From positions 1 to 10,037 of the forward strand of contig JAIZWN010000082.1 in assembly GCA_020443945.1 (NCBI GenBank): a stretch of 10,037 nucleotides of DNA. Direction: 5' to 3'. Source of the stretch: Candidatus Thiosymbion ectosymbiont of Robbea hypermnestra. Its GTDB lineage: Bacteria; Pseudomonadota; Gammaproteobacteria; Chromatiales; Chromatiaceae. Below are positions 1-6,621 of this stretch, one piece after another. Positions within the stretch are counted from its first letter, which is position 1; every line of letters begins with the position of its first letter. Both the position numbers and the translations under genes were made by a program. The notes below the pieces were generated by a model that was not told the DNA's origin, searched no databases, and saw nothing but the letters and a program-made list of their open reading frames with translations.

Positions 1-77
1 TTTGTGGCTTGGTGTCTTTGTGTGATGTTCGACGTGACTCAGGTAGACACCTGATCACTTGAAAATTTACCACTACC
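1..77 (+). repeat. Direct repeat R1, copy A, with internal hairpin
   Basis: Bases 21-77 recur almost exactly at 1932-1987, on the other side of the DJ-1 gene, with two or so differences near the right end. Bases 1-42 also recur as a reverse complement at 6923-6964 with a single mismatch. The repeat probably continues to the left of the window. It contains an imperfect hairpin at 34-58: arms 39-44 and 49-54 (TCAGGT/ACCTGA) around a 4-base loop, extended by 34-37 pairing with 55-58 across one bulged base. A long open frame begins at a TTG inside this repeat (59), but the repeat is non-coding elsewhere, so I do not use that start. Confidence 0.85.
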
Positions 78-133
78 TGACGGCGATAGGCCGTTATGGA
101 AATGGGTCCGGGACCGAAAGAGGAGGCGGGAAG

Positions 134-1705
134 ATGACAAGGCCGTTAGCCGAAGAGAAGGTGGCGAAGCCGTTGGCCGGCAAGAAGATCGCGGTGGTCG
201 TGGAGAGTCAGTATGTTCCCGGCGAGATCCGGATCTACCAGGAGCGTTTCGCGGACTATGGGGCCGAGGTGGTGCTGGTGTCCCGCCTCTGGGGTCAGCC
301 CTCCCAACGCTTCTACAGCACGGTGGAGCCGGAGGTGGCGGACGAGCTCGAGTGGTTGGAGGTGACCACCGATTTCGCGGATATCGACCTGGACGACTAT
401 GCCGCCGTCGTGGTGGCGGCCAACTACACCAGCGTGCGGTTGCGCTGGAGTGAGCGGGAGGACCTGGACGCCGACAATGCCCCGGAGGTGGCGCGTAGCG
501 TTCCGGCGGCCGAGTTTCTGCGCCGCGCCATGGAAGACAAGCGCATCGTCAAGGGTTTGGCCTGCCACGCCCTCTGGTTGTTGACCCCGTCGCCGGACTT
601 GCTGGCCGGCCGCCGGGTGATCTGCAACAAGGTGGTGCTGCCGGATGTGATCAATGCCGGTGCTACCTATACCCCATGCCCGCCCGGCACCCCGTCCGAG
701 CAGCAGGTCGTCGTCGATCGCGATCTGGTGACCAACAACTCCTGGCACGCGAGCAGGGCCCTGGTGGATGCGGTCAGGGACCAGATCCTAAATCCCGTAC
801 CGGTCCCGCGCTACGAGCCGGTCCCGGCGGTATCGGTAACGCCGGGTCAGCGGCGGATCCTGGTCCTGCTGTCGGAGTGGGGCTACTGGGGCGAGGAGCT
901 GGTGGGTCCCCTCGGGGAGTTCGACCGGGCCGGTTATCGGGTGGATTTCTGCACCCCGACCGGAAAGCGGCCCAACGCCATTCCCGTGAGCATGGACGAG
1001 AACTTTTTCGATCCGCCGCTGCAACGCACCATCACCACGGCGGAGATGGCCGCCCGGGTGAAGGAGATCGACGACCCTGCTACCGAGCAGGGAAAGCGTC
1101 TCGAGGACCCCATCGACCTGGCCCATTGGTTCCCGGAGCGGCCCTATTTCGCCGATCCGGCCTTCGTGCGCAAGCTGGAGGCCTACAACCGGCGGTTGGT
1201 GGAGGCCAAACGCGGGATCAATCCTTTCGATGCCCTGCTTATCGTCGGCGGCTCCGGGCCCCTGGTGGATCTGGCCAACAACCAGCGGGTTCACGACCTG
1301 ATCCTGGGTTTCCTGGAGGTCGACAAGCCGATCGGGGCGGAGTGCTACGGGGTGACCTGCCTGGCCTTCGCGCGGGACATGAATCTGCGCCAGAGCATCA
1401 TTCGGGGCAAGCATGTCACCGGCCACTGTCTGGAATACGACTACAAGGACGGCACCGCCTTCGTGGAATCCCGCGGCAATTTTCTGGACTTCAACATGGG
1501 GCCGCCGCCCTATCCCCTGGAGTACATATTGCGCGACGCCACCGGGCCCCATGGCGGCTACCACGGCAACTTCGGCCACCCCACCAGCGTCATCGTCGAC
1601 TACCCTTTTATCACCGGGCGTTCCACGCCGGACAGCATTCTGACGGGGCGGAAGATGATCGAGGTGCTGGACGGCGACCCGCCGTTGCGGCGCTGGGGCT
1701 GGTAG
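134..1705 (+). CDS. Double-domain DJ-1/PfpI family protein
   Basis: A 523-residue protein with two tandem class I glutamine-amidotransferase-like (DJ-1/PfpI/Hsp31) domains. Domain 1 (about 17-220) opens with KKIAVVVES, has the nucleophile elbow LACHALWLL (Cys144-His145) and ends in the PfpI-like stretch DVINAGATY...VVVDRDLVTNNS. Domain 2 (about 240-510) opens with RRILVLLSEWGYWGEEL, has the strand LLIVGGSGP (368-376) and a second elbow GAECYGVTCLAF with Cys404 followed by Tyr. It is thus closer to the larger Hsp31-like branch. Family members act as proteases, chaperones, glyoxalases or deglycases; the exact activity here cannot be read from sequence. No signal peptide is seen, so it is probably cytoplasmic. 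The ATG at 134 is chosen because AGGAGG lies at 121-126 and the family homology starts just after it. An upstream in-frame TTG at 59 lies in a repeat. The gene is bracketed by copies of one repeat (21-77, 1932-1987). Confidence 0.85.
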   Translation: MTRPLAEEKVAKPLAGKKIAVVVESQYVPGEIRIYQERFADYGAEVVLVSRLWGQPSQRFYSTVEPEVADELEWLEVTTDFADIDLDDYAAVVVAANYTSVRLRWSEREDLDADNAPEVARSVPAAEFLRRAMEDKRIVKGLACHALWLLTPSPDLLAGRRVICNKVVLPDVINAGATYTPCPPGTPSEQQVVVDRDLVTNNSWHASRALVDAVRDQILNPVPVPRYEPVPAVSVTPGQRRILVLLSEWGYWGEELVGPLGEFDRAGYRVDFCTPTGKRPNAIPVSMDENFFDPPLQRTITTAEMAARVKEIDDPATEQGKRLEDPIDLAHWFPERPYFADPAFVRKLEAYNRRLVEAKRGINPFDALLIVGGSGPLVDLANNQRVHDLILGFLEVDKPIGAECYGVTCLAFARDMNLRQSIIRGKHVTGHCLEYDYKDGTAFVESRGNFLDFNMGPPPYPLEYILRDATGPHGGYHGNFGHPTSVIVDYPFITGRSTPDSILTGRKMIEVLDGDPPLRRWGW

Positions 1706-1730
1706 CCGGTGCCGGCGGGATAAGTCAGCC

Positions 1731-1757
1731 GCGAATGAACGCGAATGAACGCAAATA
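1731..1757 (+). repeat. Tandem 10-bp repeat (GCGAATGAAC x2 plus partial)
   Basis: GCGAATGAAC occurs twice in a row, followed by the partial and diverged unit GCAAATA. Such arrays of GCGAATNAAC units are a familiar class of intergenic repeat in proteobacterial genomes. No function is evident. It begins about 25 bases after the stop codon of the DJ-1 gene. Confidence 0.75.
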
Positions 1758-1798
1758 GGGTATGCGATTTGCGCTTCGCTTCATGTTTCAAGCGGTTT

Positions 1799-1824
1799 GT
1801 TGGGGTTCGCAAGCTCACCCCAAC
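1799..1824. repeat. Palindromic intergenic repeat (GTTGGGGT/ACCCCAAC)
   Basis: An 8-bp perfect stem, 1799-1806 against 1817-1824, closes a 10-base loop TTCGCAAGCT. It is of the widespread 'TTGGGGTTCGC...CTCACCCCAACCTAC' repeat type. There is no T-tract after it, so it is not a convincing intrinsic terminator. Confidence 0.7.
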
Positions 1825-1846
1825 CTACAATCTTCTTGAAAAACGG

Positions 1847-1864
1847 CGGGGCATCCTTGCCCCG
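1847..1864. repeat. GC-rich hairpin (CGGGGCA/TGCCCCG)
   Basis: A perfect 7-bp stem, 1847-1853 against 1858-1864, with a TCCT loop. It could weakly stop transcription from the DJ-1 gene, but it lacks a following T-tract and lies about 140 bases after the stop codon. I treat it as a repeat or secondary-structure element only. Confidence 0.55.
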
Positions 1865-1911
1865 CACGGGCACCTTGAAGGTTTCAAGGCGCCCTTTCAT
1901 CCTGGTCTCTC

Positions 1912-1987
1912 GTGGTGGTTTGGTGTCTTGGTGTGATGTTCGACGTGACTCAGGTAGACACCTGATCACTTGAGAATTAACCACTAC
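1912..1987 (+). repeat. Direct repeat R1, copy B
   Basis: This is the second copy of the repeat at 1-77, displaced by about 1911 bases. The segment 1932-1987 matches 21-77 nearly base for base, including the hairpin (here 1945-1969) and the terminal CCACTACC. The left part (1912-1931) matches 1-20 less well, with small indels. The two copies frame the DJ-1 gene. Confidence 0.85.
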
Positions 1988-2141
1988 CCACCGTTGCCGG
2001 GGACGAGCTGATTTTGGCCCAAGCGTAGCGCATCCCGCCTGCGGCGATGCCGATTCCGTCGAGGTGCCGGTGCACGAAAGGGAACCACCGGAACGGACAC
2101 CTTGAGTTTTGTGGAGTACCCATCAATCGGAGGATAGGTCC

Positions 2142-4613
2142 ATGGCACTCGTTCCAGTTCATTTCGAATATCACACCGGTTTGCATTCGCCCTTTATCCT
2201 CGAGGCCCGCCTGGGCGGCACCTGGGATGGCTCCGGGCGTTTCGCGGAGGATTTCCACTTTACCCCCATGGAGGCCTTCACGGCCGACGACGGCTGCCCG
2301 GCCTTCCGCGCCACCGTGGAGCTGGACGACAGTCAGATCGGGCGGACCTTTCGGTGGGGCGTGGCGGTGGATACGACGACCGATACGGATCGCTGGGGCA
2401 TCCCCACGGAGGTAAACGAAGTCGATTCCCTGGCGCGCGAACGGATATTCACCCTGGAAGGCATCGACCAGATCGAGTGCTATTACCTCACCCATTGCCG
2501 CCGCCTGGGCGCCAACAAACACTACCTCGAGGGCCAGACCCGGCCCGCGGTCCGCTTCGCCGTCTGGGCGCCCAACGCGCAGGCCGTGGAGCTGGTCTTC
2601 GGCGACCGGGAATCCGGCTACATCTACTCCGACGGCCGCGGCATCAACCAGCGGCTTCCCATCGTTGCCCTGCATAAGGAAGACGAAACCGGTATCTGGT
2701 TCACCGACGCCACGGTGGAGCCCGCTCTGGCCGACTTCGCCGATTTCGATCACCAGCCTTACATGTATCGCATCACCCGCGACGACGGCTCGGTAGCCTA
2801 CCGCTCCGACCTCTACGCCCGGTGCCAGATCGGCGGTGGTGGGGTGAACCCCGAGGAAGACGCCTCCTGGAGTGGTCGGCGCTTCGACGTGGACGGCACC
2901 AAGAGCTGCTCCGTGGTGGTCGACCCGGAGAGCGTCTGCCGGCCGTTGCGGCAAGTGGACGCCCAGGGCCGGCCGGTATGGCCGGAAACGGACCTGGCGG
3001 TGGTAGACGAATTCTGGCGGGACGAGTTCGACCCCGCCCGGCCCCTGCCGACCCGGCTGCGGGACCTGGTCATCTACGAGCTGCACATAGACGGCCTGGG
3101 CGCGGGCCGGGGGGGGCCGCGCGGGCTGATCGAAGACGCCATCGAGCTGCTGGACTATCTGGCGGACCTCGGCGTCAACTGCATCGAGGTGATGCCCACC
3201 TCGGAGTTCGAGGACTGGTCCGGCTGGGGCTACGGCACCTCCCACTTTCTGGCCGTGGAATACGCGGCCGGCGGGCGCGACCAATTCAAACACTTCGTGC
3301 GCGAGTGCCACCGGCGGGGCATCGCCGTACTGCTGGACGTGGTCTACAACCACTACACCCACGACGGCGAACGCGGCGAATGGGCCTACGACTCCACCGC
3401 CCCGGAGCGCAACATCTACTACTGGTACGAGGGCCAGCCGGGCGACTACCCCGGCGACAACCCCCCCGGCCACGGCGGCTACGTCGACAACATGTCCACC
3501 GGCTATGCCCCCCGGTACTGGGACGAGATGGTGCGCAAGCTCTTCACCTCCGCCGCCGCCCAGATGGTGACCGAGTTCCATCTGGACGGCTTCCGCGTCG
3601 ACCAGACCACCTCCATCCACAGCTACGCCGTACTCCATGCCGACGGCCGCGCGGCCAGCAGCGCCCGCGCCTTCGGGGCCAAGTTCCTGCGTGAGTGGAG
3701 CCGTACCCTGCGGCTCATCAAACCCAATATCTTCCTCACCGCCGAGGACCACTCGGGCTGGTCCAAGGTCACCGAATCCAGCGAGGGCGACGGCCTGGGC
3801 TTCGACGCCGTCTGGTACTCCGACTTCTACCACCACCTGATCGGCGACGCCCAGAGCGGTTCGAATCGCGCCCGGCTGCTGGAATTCGCCGGTTACGGCG
3901 ACAACCGCGAGCTCAACATGAACTGGTTCGCCGGGGTCCTGGCCGCCTCGGCCGAGGGGCGGATCGTCTACCACGAATCCCACGACGAGGCCGGCAACTC
4001 CTACTACCAGGAAGGCGGTCGGGACGTGCATTCGGGTCGCACCCTGGTCGTCGCCGTCAACGGCGCCCAGCTCACGGACGAGACCCGGCGCTACGCCGAG
4101 GCCCGCGCCCGCTTCGCCGCCGGCATCACCCTGCTCGGCCCCGGCGTCCCCATGTTCTTTATGGGCGAAGAGGTCGGCGCCACCGAGCCCTACCGCTACG
4201 ACGACTTCCTGGACTACCGGGAGGACTTTCAGGCCCTGCGCCAAGGCGCCGGCGGTCGGCTGTTTCGCTTCTACCAGGACGCCATCGGGCTGCGGCTCAG
4301 ATTCCCGGCCCTGCGGGCGACCAATATCGACGTCGTCTATGTCCACAACGCCAACCGCATCCTGATCTTTCGTCGCTGGGAGGGCCCCGAGGAATTCCTG
4401 GTCGTCGCCAGCCTCAACAACCGGGGCTTCACCGACGGCTACGAGATCCACAACAACCGTATCGCCGACGCAAACTGGCGGGAGGTGCTGAACAGCGACG
4501 CCGGAACCTACGGCGGTTGGGGACTTGCGAACCCGGATCCGCTCCGCTCGACCGACGGCCAGCTGAACGTGCGGATCCCGGCCAACGGCCTCCTCGTCCT
4601 CGAGCGACAGTAA
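2142..4613 (+). CDS. GH13 alpha-glucan branching-enzyme-like protein
   Basis: An 823-residue protein of the alpha-amylase superfamily. Order of parts: a novel-looking N-terminal beta-type module (about 1-105, with FILEARLGGTWDGSGRF, resembling a carbohydrate-binding domain); a CBM48-like module (about 134-225, RFAVWAPNAQAVELVFGD); a GH13 catalytic barrel (about 308-700); and a C-terminal beta domain to 823. The four GH13 conserved regions are visible: DVVYNH (399-404), GFRVDQTTS with nucleophile Asp487, FLTAEDHS with acid/base Glu535, and HESHDE with His614-Asp615. The SHDE form and MFFMGEE (671-677) resemble glycogen branching enzymes, which transfer alpha-1,4 chains to alpha-1,6 positions; a debranching or other transferase role is possible. 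No signal peptide is seen, so it is likely cytoplasmic. The ATG at 2142 is set by CGGAGGA at 2128-2134, 7 bases upstream. The R1 repeat ends about 155 bases before it. Confidence 0.85.
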   Translation: MALVPVHFEYHTGLHSPFILEARLGGTWDGSGRFAEDFHFTPMEAFTADDGCPAFRATVELDDSQIGRTFRWGVAVDTTTDTDRWGIPTEVNEVDSLARERIFTLEGIDQIECYYLTHCRRLGANKHYLEGQTRPAVRFAVWAPNAQAVELVFGDRESGYIYSDGRGINQRLPIVALHKEDETGIWFTDATVEPALADFADFDHQPYMYRITRDDGSVAYRSDLYARCQIGGGGVNPEEDASWSGRRFDVDGTKSCSVVVDPESVCRPLRQVDAQGRPVWPETDLAVVDEFWRDEFDPARPLPTRLRDLVIYELHIDGLGAGRGGPRGLIEDAIELLDYLADLGVNCIEVMPTSEFEDWSGWGYGTSHFLAVEYAAGGRDQFKHFVRECHRRGIAVLLDVVYNHYTHDGERGEWAYDSTAPERNIYYWYEGQPGDYPGDNPPGHGGYVDNMSTGYAPRYWDEMVRKLFTSAAAQMVTEFHLDGFRVDQTTSIHSYAVLHADGRAASSARAFGAKFLREWSRTLRLIKPNIFLTAEDHSGWSKVTESSEGDGLGFDAVWYSDFYHHLIGDAQSGSNRARLLEFAGYGDNRELNMNWFAGVLAASAEGRIVYHESHDEAGNSYYQEGGRDVHSGRTLVVAVNGAQLTDETRRYAEARARFAAGITLLGPGVPMFFMGEEVGATEPYRYDDFLDYREDFQALRQGAGGRLFRFYQDAIGLRLRFPALRATNIDVVYVHNANRILIFRRWEGPEEFLVVASLNNRGFTDGYEIHNNRIADANWREVLNSDAGTYGGWGLANPDPLRSTDGQLNVRIPANGLLVLERQ

Positions 4614-4640
4614 GCTACCTTTGTAGCTGGTCGCCATATA

Positions 4641-4895
4641 AACCGCAAAGGCGCAAAGAACGCAAAGGTCATGAATGTTAAACCGCGGAGACGCGGAGTA
4701 CGCAGAGAGTGAGTGCGTATGGTTCAAACCTCCCCGTCATTCCGGCAGGGAGTGCCGGAATCTGCCGACGCCAGGGATGGCAAAAGCCGGGGGAAATATG
4801 AACCGCAAAGGCGCGAAGAACGCAAAGGTTATGAATGTTAAACCGCGGAGACGCGGAGCCCGCGTAGGATGTGGTGAGTGAAACGAACCGCATCA
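4641..4895 (+). repeat. Long direct repeat R2, left copy (composite)
   Basis: About 255 bases that recur at 6622-6864 with few substitutions and one gap of about 12 bases. Parts in order: AACCGCAAAGGCGCAAAG-type unit (4641); AACCGCGGAGACGCGGAG-type unit (4680); a unique TGAGTGCGTATGG stretch; an ATTCCGGCA/TGCCGGAAT hairpin (4739-4761); a second pair of CGCAAAGG and GCGGAGAC units (4801, 4841); and the CGTAGGATGTGGTGAG...ACCGCATC unit (about 4863-4894). The parts are known intergenic repeat types; the same composite order in both copies shows the block was duplicated as a whole. It fills nearly all of the gap after the GH13 gene and ends about 40 bases before the Tae4 start. Confidence 0.9.
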
Positions 4896-4935
4896 GCATA
4901 ATCGGGAATGACCACTTGAATTCGTAGCGATTGCT

Positions 4936-5460
4936 ATGAAACCAGCATTCAAAACACTTTGGAATAATTATCCTCATCCTCGTGCATGGTCGCGCGAACG
5001 GTTATTTCGGGAAATTGGTTGGGATGGGTTAATCAATGAACCTGGATATAACAATACATGTGCGATACGTCTAAGCATGGCCTTGCAGAAATCCGGAATA
5101 TCGATTTCATCAAGCGTTGGTATGGCCGGACTTAAGGGTGTCATGAAGGCTAAACCTATTGAAGTAAGGCAGGAGGATCTTTCTAATCAGCTCCGACGGT
5201 TATGGGGTCCGCCAAGGCTGCTTCCGAAGACGAAGGTGGAGAATGCCATAGGCGACGCGGATGGAGTGATCTCGTTTTTCCGAATAGCGGGATATCAGGT
5301 AGGCGGAGGGCTTGGGGGACATATTGATTTAGTGGATGGCAAAAGTTTCGCTACAATTAATCTTCTGTATTTCTGGGAACGAAGGGTTGACTTGTCAAGT
5401 GTGTGCGGGAGCGCTTGCTACTGGAACGCTGGTGAAATTTGGTTTTGGGACCTCGCCTGA
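4936..5460 (+). CDS. tae4: T6SS amidase effector, Tae4 family
   Basis: A 174-residue protein matching the Tae4 family of type VI secretion amidase effectors. These enzymes cut the gamma-D-Glu/mDAP bond of peptidoglycan in the periplasm of a rival cell. Visible family marks are the start MKPAFKTLWNNYP, the catalytic cysteine in NNTCAIRLSMAL (Cys42), the catalytic histidine in GGHIDLVDG (His129, with Asp131 nearby), and the aromatic C-terminal EIWFWDL. Cys157 and Cys161 form a CxxxC pair that could be a disulfide. The protein has no signal peptide, as expected for a T6SS cargo. The stop codon overlaps the next start by one base (TGATG), as in effector/immunity pairs. Codon and base use are clearly AT-richer than in the GH13 genes. 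No good ribosome-binding site precedes the ATG; only about 40 bases separate it from repeat R2. No T6SS structural gene is in the window. Confidence 0.87.
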   Translation: MKPAFKTLWNNYPHPRAWSRERLFREIGWDGLINEPGYNNTCAIRLSMALQKSGISISSSVGMAGLKGVMKAKPIEVRQEDLSNQLRRLWGPPRLLPKTKVENAIGDADGVISFFRIAGYQVGGGLGGHIDLVDGKSFATINLLYFWERRVDLSSVCGSACYWNAGEIWFWDLA

Positions 5461-6065
5461 TGCGTATTGGCTTGGTGATTGCGGGGGGATTTTTGTTCAT
5501 TGGAATTACCATCATTTCAGCGTTTTCTCAGGTACTGTGGCCGAAGAAAGTAACCCTAATCGAGCAAAATGGGGGTATAGTGGTAAACCAATCCGACTGC
5601 TACACTTCTCTTCTGCGAGCCGAAGATGGAACAAGCCTATATCGGGAGAACACATGCAGTGATGATAGGGACCTATGGAAACATTTGGCTGCTGACAAAG
5701 CCCTGACACAGAGATTATTTAATGGAATAAATAGACTATACTTTGGGAAGACCCGTTTTGCCGAGGGACCTTTTCTGGTCTGCGATCTCTTGGGTCGGCT
5801 AAGGGACGATAGTCAATGGACGATCGATATCGACAGTTTGGAGGCTTCAACCGTACTGCAAAGGATATTACCGCAGGCAAAACTGGTTCCGTCAGCCTAT
5901 GAGACGCTTGTAAACGCGGGTAAGTCTATCAAATCCGTTGCGGTGGAAATCGTTCTGCTCGCTGGAGAAGCAGCAAAGTCTAACTGCACAAAGATACCAG
6001 AGAAGATTCCAACGCATGCGGTCGTCGATATAACCCTTAGCTCGCGTAGGACGCAGGGTGAGTGA
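5460..6065 (+). CDS. Putative membrane-anchored immunity protein to Tae4
   Basis: A 201-residue protein starting with a hydrophobic segment, MRIGLVIAGGFLFIGITIIS (1-20, continuing to about 25), which is a signal peptide or membrane anchor, then a soluble part that would face the periplasm. Tae4 effectors act in the periplasm, so a cognate immunity protein is expected there, encoded directly downstream. This gene fits by position, one-base overlap (5460) and predicted location. It is longer than the usual Tai4 immunity protein (about 110 residues) and I do not recognise the Tai4 motif, so the role is inferred from context. Four cysteines remain in the soluble part (in SDCY, ENTCS, FLVCD, SNCTK), possibly forming disulfides. 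The last seven codons (SRRTQGE, from about 6043) and the stop lie inside an interspersed repeat, so the original C-terminus may have been replaced. Confidence 0.65.
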   Translation: MRIGLVIAGGFLFIGITIISAFSQVLWPKKVTLIEQNGGIVVNQSDCYTSLLRAEDGTSLYRENTCSDDRDLWKHLAADKALTQRLFNGINRLYFGKTRFAEGPFLVCDLLGRLRDDSQWTIDIDSLEASTVLQRILPQAKLVPSAYETLVNAGKSIKSVAVEIVLLAGEAAKSNCTKIPEKIPTHAVVDITLSSRRTQGE

Positions 6066-6076
6066 AACGAACCGCA
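6043..6076 (+). repeat. CGTAGGA...GAACCGCATC repeat overlapping a gene end
   Basis: The stretch from CGCGTAGGAC to GAACCGCATC matches the last unit of R2 (4861-4894 and 6831-6863). Identity is exact over GGTGAGTGAAACGAACCGC, with differences only in the GACGCAG part. The stop codon of the preceding gene (6063-6065) is supplied by this repeat. Confidence 0.8.
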
Positions 6077-6082
6077 TCTTTC

Positions 6083-6116
6083 CCCTCTCCCTGGAGGGAG
6101 GGGTGTAGGGGAGAGG
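6083..6116. repeat. Inverted repeat CCCTCTCCC...GGGAGAGGG
   Basis: Arms 6083-6091 and 6108-6116 are perfectly complementary over 9 bp, with a purine-rich loop that includes GGAGGGAGGGG. This is a familiar intergenic palindrome in GC-rich proteobacteria. It could act as a terminator for the effector/immunity pair, but there is no T-tract. Confidence 0.7.
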
Positions 6117-6131
6117 GAGAATCAAATGTAG

Positions 6132-6148
6132 GGTCCGCTGTGCGGACC
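6132..6148. repeat. Short palindromic repeat GGTCCGC/GCGGACC
   Basis: A perfect 7-bp stem with a 3-base loop (TGT), preceded by GTAG. It is of the 'GTAGGGTCCGCTGTGCGGACC' intergenic repeat type. No coding potential is seen here. Confidence 0.7.
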
Positions 6149-6174
6149 GCTTGGATGTTACCGTCGTTTAACAG

Positions 6175-6287
6175 CCCGTAGGATGGGCAAAGCGAGCGCC
6201 CGGCAGGACGGTTTGGAATTCCGGTCAGGCCACGGTGGCTTCAGAACCGTCGCGGTTTGTGAATACCCAAAGCGCCGCGTGCCCATC
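6175..6287. repeat. Split palindrome GATGGGCAAAGCG...GCGTGCCCATC
   Basis: The left half (CCCGTAGGATGGGCAAAGCG, 6175-6194) and the right half (GCGCCGCGTGCCCATC, 6272-6287) are the two ends of a well-known compact repeat, with arms GATGGGC (6182-6188) and GCCCATC (6281-6287). Here the halves are about 90 bases apart instead of adjacent. The middle (about 6195-6271) seems to be an insertion or diverged filler and carries no convincing gene. Together with its neighbours this accounts for most of the gap 6066-6296. Confidence 0.55.
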
Positions 6288-6296
6288 AATTCATAA

Positions 6297-6356
6297 CTGT
6301 TGAAAGAGAATCAGGATTACTTAGTCAAGAAGTGGTGTGAAATCATAGGGGAATAA
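6297..6356 (+). pseudogene. Possible C-terminal remnant of a DUF4160 protein
   Basis: In frame with a stop at 6354-6356, the translation reads LLKENQDYLVKKWCEIIGE. This resembles the last helix of DUF4160 proteins, which end in a 'v.eN.d.l..kW.e..g' pattern. DUF4160 genes commonly lie directly upstream of DUF2442 genes, and this fragment ends two bases before the DUF2442 start. The frame is closed by a TAA at 6294-6296 and no N-terminal part is present; the upstream sequence is repeat. I infer that a DUF4160 gene was truncated, leaving the 3' end. The match is short and was judged by eye. Confidence 0.35.
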
Positions 6357-6358
6357 TC

Positions 6359-6595
6359 ATGTTCAAATGCAAGAAGGTTAAATTGGATAATCATCGTCTC
6401 CATGTGGAGCTGGAAGACGGAAGGATAGTATCCACACCGCTGAGTTGGTATCCGGCATTGTTATCCGCAACCGATGAACAACGGAAACATTATAAATTGA
6501 TTGGCAGGGGAACTATGATCGAGTGGGCTGGGCTGGATTTACATCTTGATATAGAGGAAATGTTTAAAGTCGAGCAAGAGAAAGAGGCGGCTTGA
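6359..6595 (+). CDS. DUF2442 domain protein
   Basis: A 78-residue protein that fits the whole DUF2442 domain: an N-terminal beta strand region with LHVELEDGRIVSTPLSWYPAL (about 14-34), then LLSATDEQRKHYKLIGRGTMIEWAGLDLHLDIEEMF. DUF2442 proteins are small, often encoded beside DUF4160 partners, and have been suggested to form toxin-antitoxin-like pairs or to bind DNA; no biochemical role is established that I know of. The ATG at 6359 follows AGGGGA at 6347-6352. The gene is AT-rich like the effector pair and lies inside the R2-bounded segment. Its upstream partner appears to be lost (see 6297-6356), so it may be an orphan. Confidence 0.8.
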   Translation: MFKCKKVKLDNHRLHVELEDGRIVSTPLSWYPALLSATDEQRKHYKLIGRGTMIEWAGLDLHLDIEEMFKVEQEKEAA

Positions 6596-6621
6596 CATGT
6601 AACCCGTAGAATTGTTTTTTG

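Larger units (their letters stand above)
1706..1911. other. Repeat-rich intergenic region after the DJ-1 gene
   Basis: No credible gene is seen between 1706 and the start of the next gene at 2142. The left half holds a small tandem repeat and two hairpins (listed separately); the stretch after them (about 1865-1911) contains AAGGTTTCAAGG-type sequence and leads into the second R1 copy. The sequence CTTTCATCCTG at about 1894-1904 also appears, inverted, beside the inverted R1 copy near 6970-6980. The repeat unit may therefore extend that far. Confidence 0.6.

Noticed and set aside
21..77. Integron attC or phage att site, suggested by hairpin and direct repetition around single genes
   Set aside because: No GTTRRRY-type core sites are found, and no integrase gene is in the window.
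59..133. Upstream TTG start extending the DJ-1 protein by 25 residues
   Set aside because: It begins in repeat R1, the extra residues have no family match, and AGGAGG sits properly before the ATG at 134.
676..1758. Overlapping + strand frame of 360 codons within the DJ-1 gene
   Set aside because: The translation is an Arg/Gly/Pro-rich shadow of the DJ-1 frame with no family resemblance.
1977..4727. Very long open frame (916 codons) on the minus strand opposite the GH13 gene
   Set aside because: It mirrors the well-supported GH13 coding region, its translation is low-complexity rich in V, G, A and H with no domain, and it starts inside repeat R2. Long antisense frames are expected opposite GC-rich genes.
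4641..4895. CRISPR-like array in the CGCAAAGG/CGCAGAG repeats
   Set aside because: The repeat units are short, tandem and degenerate with no regular unique spacers, and no cas genes are present; they are interspersed intergenic repeats.
4675..4977. Short open frames in both directions across repeat R2 (also near 6490-6956)
   Set aside because: They translate repeat DNA, and near-identical peptides arise at each repeat copy. There are no ribosome-binding sites or domains.
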